Shown: one piece after another, positions 57,101 to 64,000 of the stretch
Position numbering within the stretch: the stretch's first letter is position 1
Layout of the letters: each line of letters begins with the position of its first letter
Assembly (NCBI RefSeq): GCF_902459465.1
Contig: NC_047076.1
Location: 4,477,488 to 4,541,487, forward strand
Length of the DNA stretch: 64,000 nucleotides
Reading direction: 5' to 3'
DNA from: Asterias rubens
Lineage: Eukaryota > Echinodermata > Asteroidea > Forcipulatida > Asteriidae
Position numbers and translations under genes: made by a program
The notes under the pieces: model-generated
Databases searched by the model: none
Told to the model about the DNA's origin: nothing
What the model saw: only the letters and a program-made list of their open reading frames with translations

Positions 57101-60100
57101 ATTGTAGGGTTATTTTTTGGGTAGGTACTGTAGGCATGATTGTGGTGTGTTTTTAACAGAAAATATAAGAAAGTGATAATAGAAAACACCTGGAGAAGCA
57201 CACAATTACGATCTTCTAAACCTCTTTGATTTCTATGATGAAACTGCATGGAAAGAACTATCACATCAGACCAATGCTCAAAGTTCTTGTCTTAAAAAAA
57301 ATCTTGAAAATGATGTTTACCTTTGACATGATAAGAAACTATATTCAATATATCTATTAATAAACATATATTTTGCAGACAGAAGTTCCATGCTTCAATT
57401 TCTCGTTCTTTTTAACACGGGTTAAACTGAGTTACCCCGTTCCGTTAACGGCGGTTGACGTGACATCATAACTTATACGTGTACTTCAAACATTACCTCC
57501 AAAGGGGTTAATTCTCGTGCCTTACGTCCGCATCATCGAAATGTTCCCTCCCAGCTTTCGTGTCAGGTCACATTTGGGTTGTGAAATGCTATGGTGCCTT
57601 GGGCTGGTCCTCGTCGGACCCTTGGCGTACATCTTGCCAAATTGGAGGCACCTACAGCTAGTCATGTCACTTCTGGCTGCCCCTCTCATCTTACTGGTTT
57701 GGTAAGTATAAACATTGCAAAAAACGAAAAGTTCGACTTGACCCGGTTAGGGTCATACTGTCCAGGAGTTCGAGCTGTATGAAATGAAGTCATATTAGAA
57801 ACTTAACAACTGCATCAGATATATGAACTTTCGGCCTATGTTTTCATGAGTATTCACATAAAACAAAATAGCTATAATCTTTACATTTGTATTATTAAAT
57901 CTGTAATATAAATAGTAGTTTGTATCCCTGGTGTGTATCCCTGGTGTGAATTGTTGCTATGCTTTTCTTGTATGTATGTAGTCTCCTTTACACAGGGAAG
58001 ACACAATCATTTCATGTTTTTTACCACGAAAATAAATGTTTGTAAGCTTAATTTTTTAATCTTTCATAACGTGCAGCGTAAGCACAATGAGTATTCCCCA
58101 AGATGGCGACAGTATACCAACCCAACATCAATTACAGCCCGTTGTGGTTGTTACAACCGAAATTGTTAACAATGTGTTTATACAGAAGCTGAACATAATG
58201 TGCATTTTGGCTTTTCACTATTTCTACCGACCCTCAACGGATTATGCCGGATTTTTCACAGGTTTGTTATTTCATGCATGGTTGATCAAACACTTTGTGC
58301 GACTACGTTCTCAGCTCTATACCAATTATGTATAATACCATAAACTTTAAAGGGAATGTATACCTTTCAGAAATTGCCAGTAGTGTCCAATGCCTTTGAA
58401 ACCCTACATTTAAAGGAACGCTATAAAAATGGTAAGAACAATTTGTGTTCTAAGGTCACAGATTTACATTAAACTTTAAGGTGTAATGATGATGTAATGT
58501 TTCTGTCCGGAATTTCATATTTTGATGAGAAATAAGATTTAATTCGATAAGCAAATCGGAGTTTCACTTTTTTCTCGTGACCCAGATGGCCGATCGATTT
58601 CAAACTTCTACAGGTTTGTAATTTTACATGTATTTGGTGGGTTACATTGAGTGCTTACACTCACCAACAACTGTTTTGTTATCAAAAACCAATTCCGTAT
58701 GTTCCTTTAAGGTACTCTTATGAATCGGTAAGATGGCTCCTTCAGAAAGGTCGAGTAGACGAAGCTGAGAAGATCTTCCAGCGGATCTCCAAGTCCAAGA
58801 ACATCTCCCACGTTGGTGGTTACTTTGTCCTTCCTCAGCAGGAACAGGAACATGAGCTGACAAACGGATCATCGAGGCCGGAACTTTCAGACGAAAAGCC
58901 ACCATTGGATATTAAGGCTTCAGATTATAATCGCCTGGAGAGTGACGTTCCGGCCATAAAGGATGCTAAAAAGTACACCCTGTTGGATCTGTTCCGGACC
59001 CGTGCTTTGGCCATACGAACACTGATCGTGTTGTATTGCTGGTAAGTATACGGTGCTTCGTAAGTGCCATGACGTCTCGCAAAATCGGCTTTGTAAAACC
59101 CTGGAGCGAGCTCGGTGCCGGTGTCCCAGGAAATTCTGCCACCGGAGATCTGTCCCCTCATAGAAATTTAACGTGGGTTGGAGGAGGATGATTAAAAAGA
59201 GGGCACTGTCAGAAAAACTTTGACACAGTTTGCCATTTTGATCGTGGACACGGAATCTCCTGACACACCGATTTATACGTTGTGTAAATGTACCAACGTT
59301 TACCCATTTCATCGTGCACAGGCATTCCTTACGATAACAACTTACGTCTTTCAGTAAAAATATGAGTCTTTGAAGAACGCATGAAAAAAAAAAAAAAATC
59401 ACCAAGGAAAAACTAGTTCGATGCAACTCCCACGGGCTTCTGGTATAATCAATGAGGCCAGTTCATGGGAATTTGGCCTGGTGTCGCATGCAATTATGTC
59501 CCGTATGCAATACTATCCGGAGGATATATGCAATAATGTCCGCCGGACAGTTTTGCATAATGCAATCGTGTCCGCCCGGACGCTGCTGCATAATGCAATT
59601 ATTGTGTCCGCCCGGACACATTTGCATATGCAGTTGTGTCCGCCCCCGTGCACAACCGTCCTTGCTGAATATTAAACGCCCTTGGTCGACGGAACACGTT
59701 CGCCATTTTTTTACAAGCTAAGTGCATGTCATGAATGACATGGGAAATGTTCGGCCGTTGGGTCTTCGCTGCAATCATAAAATACGTGAACATTCATGCT
59801 GCATAAAATAGACGATGTGACCTCTGACGTCACACGAAAACCATAACATGATTCGCGCGCATACCGCCGGGCAAAACCTTTGTGTTTTGGCAGCCAGCTA
59901 GAAACAGTACGCAATCTTACTATGACTACGCAACTCAGTGCCCGGCGAAACATGACGTATATAGTGTTTTGTCAACAGAGGGCGGTTTGAATGTAAACAT
60001 AGGTCACATCGTCTATACGAAGGTTCAGTGCATGCACGCCTGCTTACGCGCGCACGTACATGTACAGTCATGTACATGTCCACTGGACGGTTTTTGCATA

Positions 60101-62728
60101 GCCCGAACACGATTGCATATTCAAAAGTGTCCCGGAGCGGACAGTATTGTATGGGGGACACAATTGCATCTGACACCGGCATTGCATACAGTGGGATTAC
60201 GTCACAATCAGAGTGCCCACTGTCACGCAGGATTGCCGAACAGTTATCTGCTTAGCCGATATCAGCAGAGGATACCATCCACAAATTGAAATTTTTGTTA
60301 TGATATTTTGGCTAGTAATAATCTGGTAAACATGGATTTTGTTTTGCCTTGAAGTTTTTGTGGCGGGCAGCCACAACTAAAACATTTGGGATCGACATGA
60401 CGTGATAAATAAACCCAAGACGAAAAATGGTTTGACATGCATGATGTTGTTAAACTGGAAAACTGTCCTGCTCCAAAACCTCCCAAGTTATTGGATTTAA
60501 ATTATTTCTGTGACGTCACTCTATTGATGAAAGTGCAGATTATTTTACGAATCTACACTTCTCTGTACACTTTCTCGTTCATTCTCCTTTACCTAATTTA
60601 ATGATTATAGGTTTGCATGTTCAGCTGTCTACTACGGGTTCTTCCTGATATCGGCTAATCTAGTTGGAAATATGTACGTCAACTTCACGTTGATGTCATT
60701 AACAGAGGCTCCTTGTTACATCGCTAACTACTTCGTCACAATCAGGTATGTTACAGTTCCTGTGTTAACTTGAAATGGTGTCAACTTGAAATGGTGATTG
60801 ACTGAAATTCGAAAAATTGACACTGGGTCGAATTTTCAGAACATTTTGGTCACCTTTGAACTATTGAACTTATTCTCCCTCGGTGTATCCCAACATGAGC
60901 ATAAAATAACAAACCTGTGAAAAATATGACTCAGATCAATTGGTCATAAAAATTAAAAACAATAATGAAAGAAAAAACACTATTGTTGCACACATTTCGT
61001 GTGCTTTCAGATGCCTATAATAAATAGTAAAAGGCTTCGGGCATGAAGTATTTTATTATTTGAGTGAGAAATTACTTCTTTCTCAAAAACTACGTCCTTT
61101 AAGGGGTGTTGTTTCTGCCTAATATTGGCTTATCGGCATAATACATTACACATTACATTGTTGGGTGAATTAGATTTCGAAAACAAGATCGTATGTGGAA
61201 AGATACATGCTTCCCATATCTTAATATTTGTATATACATGTGTATCTGTAAAATTGTAATGTTATTCATGTTGTCTATTGTTGCTATGCCTTTCTTGTAT
61301 GTATTGTATAGTCTCCTTGACACAGGGAAGACAAATTTCATGTTTTTATCATGACAATCAATATGTTTAATCTTGAATCTTTAATAAAAAATAATGTGCG
61401 ATGGATTCAATAATGTAAAATGTCTGTTTTAACTGCTCGCCGTCTGTTGTATTTTGAATTAGGTTTGGCCGTAGACGTCCCCTTATTACTTACTTTATCG
61501 TCAGTGGAGTGGCGTGTGTGATTACGGGACTAATACCTGATGAGTCAGGTTTGTATAAACTTTATCAGTTTAATGCTATAAGGTGACAGTAACATTATGT
61601 CAATGTAAAAGTTCAAAAGAATTACAGTTATAAAGGGCGCCACCAATAGTTTATCAGAAGAGGCCATGTCTCACAGCAGAAAGCGTTGCAAGTGTCCGTA
61701 CGAATGGCAGGTTCGGCTGTTGTCATGTCCAATAATACTTGATCTACAAAAGTTATCAATCTCTCGTTCATGTATGAATCGATGGACTCAATGTTTTGGA
61801 CTGTATAATCTGTTCGTCTTCAGATGCACTTATACCAGTCTTATCTGGTATTTTTTATATCCTTTCATTTGCAGGTGACGGTACAGATCTCAGCATGTTG
61901 AAGTTGGGACTAGCAATGATTGGGAGGTTTTTTGCATCCACGGCCTTTGATCTGACGTACCTGGTGACAATTGAAATGTTTCCAACCGTGCTGAGGTGAG
62001 CATAAGGGGCACATCTCGGAACTTGTTGATATGTAACGTTTATAACTCTTCAGTTTATGTGGAAAGTGTATAATAATTATACCTTTTCTCATTTAATTAT
62101 GTATCGTTGTTTACGTTATGATGCAGAAATGCAGCAGCTGGAGCAGCCTCGTTGATCGGCCGTGTTGGGGGTATGGTGGCGCCGTTCATTGTCTTCCTCG
62201 TAAGTCACATCAAACATGTTTGTTCATGATGAAAGACTTGTTTTTATGTGTAAACAAATCCTTGTGATTTAGTGCAGCATATAAATTGGCTGCTTTGGAA
62301 TATAAAATAAAGCCCGGTCGGTTCATACTTCCTGCGAATGAGAAAGCGAAGCAAATTTTTGACGTTACATGTTTGTTTTCGCAAGCGATTGTTACGCAGG
62401 AATTGAACACAGACCACTATTGTTGCTGTCTTACACACGTTTTGTAGTCTAGAATAAGACGTAACTGGTGGCTATGACATAAAAGCTCATCACAATACTC
62501 GACTCATGAAGAATGCTCAACTCAAAAACTTTGTGTTTTGTTTACACACAGAATGTAATACACAGCTCCATTCCGTTCATTGTGTTCGGTGTGGTGTCAC
62601 TCATTGCCGGGATGCTGGTCTTCCCCCTACCGGAGACTAACAACCGATCCCTGCCAGAAACCTTGGACGATGGAGAAAAACTAGCCGAGAAAGACGAAGC
62701 TGAGGAGGCTCAACCCACAAATGTATGA
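54131..62728 (+). CDS. SLC22-family organic ion transporter, tandem copy B
   Basis: Same nine-exon structure as copy A: 54131-54442, 56482-56712, 57505-57701, 58712-59041, 60611-60745, 61463-61548, 61875-61995, 62127-62199, 62552-62728 (553 residues, normal for SLC22). All exons have the same length as in copy A except the last. Replacements against copy A include Met to Leu at residue 16, Asn to Asp in loop 1, S-A to C-E in exon 3, Gln to Arg near the end of exon 4 and Ala to Ser in exon 5. The C-terminus ends PTNV, a class I PDZ-ligand pattern (T-x-V), as in some mammalian OCTNs. Intron 4 holds a transposon-like insert absent from copy A. Probably the copy closer to the ancestral C-terminus. 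Confidence 0.92.
55372..55566. repeat. 195-base near-perfect hairpin in SLC22 copy B intron 1
   Basis: Arms of about 80 bases (TTGACTGCTT, GGTTAAAA-CTATGACTCCC, GATCCCCGGAGCGTTCTATT) face each other across a short centre that repeats CCTCGGGAAAATAGAACGCT. Absent at the same point of copy A. Confidence 0.85.
56775..56940 (-). mobile_element. SINE-B copy in SLC22 copy B intron 2
   Basis: GATGTGGGAGGAAAATCC, GGGAAAACCCACGGATC and minus-strand B box GGATTCGAACCGGGG. Confidence 0.65.
57900..58065 (+). mobile_element. Retroelement 3' tail in SLC22 copy B intron 3
   Basis: Counterpart of 44404-44575 without the 180-base upstream piece. It has a local GTATCCCTGGTGT duplication. Confidence 0.5.
59477..60180. 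mobile_element. 0.7-kb TIR element with repeated subterminal motifs, unit B only
   Basis: The left end GGTGTCGCATGCAATTATGT faces the right end ACACAATTGCATCTGACACC. Both arms repeat TGCAAT-xx-TGTCC and GCCCGGACA units several times, and an inner pair ATAGACGATGTGACCT / AGGTCACATCGTCTAT lies at 59809 and 60001. No transposase reading frame is seen. The whole stretch is missing from copy A intron 4. Confidence 0.7.
61240..61385 (+). mobile_element. Retroelement 3' tail in SLC22 copy B intron 5
   Basis: GTTGTCTATTGTTGCTATGC, GACACAGGGAAGACAAATTT and a final TTTAATCTTGAATCTTTAAT. Longer than the unit A counterpart at 46755-46865, which lacks the ACACAGGGAAGACA part. Confidence 0.5.
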
Positions 62729-62794
62729 AGGAAAAACATTTGCAGACATGTATAAACCTTAGTACCAGTGTCGAGGGGTTTGCCCCTGTGTTTG

Positions 62795-63449
62795 TAATGC
62801 CCGTACGCCAAATTAACCCTAGGACCCCAATGTGCCTTAATAGCCGCCATCTTTGATGTGACGTGCACGCTTGAAATGCTATTATTGGCTGACTGAGAGA
62901 TGTGCGCAAGTGTAACATTTTACTCTTGTAATTCAAGAAATGGGGCACCTGTGGGACGTTGAATTCACGAATATCAGCTCAATTTGGTTTTCGTGACGCG
63001 TCTTCCGAGTTCGAAGCTCCGGTTTTGTTTGTACAAAAACCAAAACCATTGTGTCCACGTAATATTGGAAGGTGTGTATGTTTGCATTTATTCGGCGGGC
63101 CAATTTCAGGGGATGGTAATCTTTAACTAACTTTGTATAGCACACATTTGTGTATATCAAACTTACTTTTATACACTTTTCGTAAATTGTTTTTTATGTA
63201 TAGCTATAACTGCTTCAGTAATTTAATAATTTAGTCAACAATATTTACTCAGCTTAAACGACATTTATTATATTGTTTTTTAAGAATGTTTTTTTTTTAT
63301 CCAGAAACATAAATATTACATTCGGCAATTGTTCTCGTACTGCGATAGATGAATTCCCAAATGCTTGCTTATGTATGTTTAGATGATCTCCCCATCAAGG
63401 GAAGTCGGCAAACACCCGTATTGCTAAAAACAGCCGTTCTCTGGCCACA
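62795..63449. other. 3' flank of SLC22 copy B
   Basis: Single-copy-looking AT-rich DNA after the end of the duplication. It has one arm of the TTATGCA / GACGTCAT-like family near 62830-62900 and no exon. No canonical AATAAA was found close to the stop codon. Confidence 0.4.
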
Positions 63450-63815
63450 TTGGTAATTACTCAAAATAGTTATTAGCATAAAACCTTACTTGGTAACAAG
63501 TAATGGGGAGCTGTTGATGGTATAAAACATTGTGAGAAACGGCTCCCTCTGAACTAGCGTAGTTTTCGAGAAAGAAGTAATTTTCCACGAATTTGATTTC
63601 AAGACCTCAGATTTAGAATTTGAGGTCTCGAAATCAAGCATCTGAAAGCACACAACTTCGTGTGACAAGAAGGGTGTTTTTTCTTTCATTATTATCTCAC
63701 AACTTCGACGAGCGATTGACCTCAAATTTTCACAGGTTTGTTATTTTTTGCATATGTTGAGATACACCAAGTGAGAAGACTGTTTTTTTTTAAATTGCCA
63801 ATAGTGTATACTGTC
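63450..63815. mobile_element. GGCAGTGGACACT-family MITE
   Basis: Family order is complete from ATTGGTAATTACTCAAAATA to GCCAATAGTGTATACTG, but the outermost terminal bases are eroded. Confidence 0.7.
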
Positions 63816-63826
63816 TGTACTACATC

Positions 63827-63990
63827 TACACTGCTAAAAATGGTATTCTTGAAATAAGAAAAACACCTTATTTTGAGAAAAATATTTCTTGTGTCACTCC
63901 CTAGAAACTTTGTCTAGGGAGTGACACAAGAAATATCTTCTTAAAATAAGATATTTTGTTCTTATTTAAAGAATACCATTTTAGCAGTGT
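63827..63990. mobile_element. Palindromic MITE with TACACTGCTAAAA ends
   Basis: TACACTGCTAAAAATGGTAT is mirrored by ATACCATTTTAGCAGTGTA. The centre is a hairpin of GTCACTCCCTAGA and TCTAGGGAGTGAC. The whole element is one 164-base inverted repeat. Confidence 0.8.
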
Positions 63991-64000
63991 ATCTATTAAT

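Larger units (their letters stand above)
49924..62794 (+). repeat. Segmental duplication, unit B
   Basis: Counterpart of 36431-48440. Differences by eye are mostly single bases plus unit-specific insertions: 520 bases around 55048-55567, about 1.07 kb at 59138-60207, and small indels. Confidence 0.9.

Noticed and set aside
59421..60289. Cluster of 60-130-codon ORFs on both strands
   Set aside because: They lie in the TIR element at 59477-60180, are GC-rich with Cys/His content from the repeated TGTCC units, and show no transposase or other motif.
40625..62728. One of the SLC22 copies as a processed retrocopy
   Set aside because: Both copies keep all eight introns and the upstream DNA.

Overview
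The window is animal nuclear DNA. Genes are split into many short GT-AG exons, and the introns and spacers are filled with tRNA-derived SINEs, short inverted-repeat elements (MITEs) and LINE remnants. A DEATH-NACHT-LRR receptor, a SUR-type ABCC transporter and clustered SLC22 carriers fit a marine deuterostome. An echinoderm is the best guess, because DEATH-domain NLRs are a known echinoderm expansion. A sea star is possible, but I cannot prove the class or species from sequence alone.

Layout. (1) 267-879, minus: the first two coding exons of a peroxisomal carnitine O-octanoyltransferase (CROT), which continues past the left edge. (2) 5014-8952, plus: a two-exon NLR receptor (death domain exon, then NACHT and LRR exon). 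Its frame is broken by one base in a run of nine A just after the NACHT region. (3) 10922-33280, minus: a complete 31-coding-exon ABCC transporter of the sulfonylurea-receptor (ABCC8/ABCC9) type. All exon phases agree, giving 1532 residues with TMD0, two TMDs and two NBDs. (4) 40625-48445 and 54131-62728, plus: two tandem nine-exon SLC22 carriers (574 and 553 residues). They lie in a segmental duplication offset by about 13.5 kb that also copies about 4 kb of upstream DNA.

The genes do not form an operon. CROT and the SUR-like and SLC22 genes are all metabolic or transport genes; the NLR is an innate immune receptor. The two SLC22 copies are a recent duplication that is already diverging. A 5-base deletion in the last exon of copy A replaces the short C-terminus ending T-N-V (a class I PDZ-ligand pattern), kept by copy B, with an unrelated tail. 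A block of about 0.7 kb that lies upstream of the SUR-like gene also occurs upstream of each SLC22 gene, which raises the question of shared regulatory DNA.

The rest is a dense record of mobile-element activity. It includes MITEs inside SINEs, a SINE inside a MITE, a 1326-base TIR element with TTA target duplications inside an older MITE, long hairpins, and elements found in only one copy of the duplication. All repeat families were recognised by eye from copies within this window. Boundaries are approximate unless target duplications are given.
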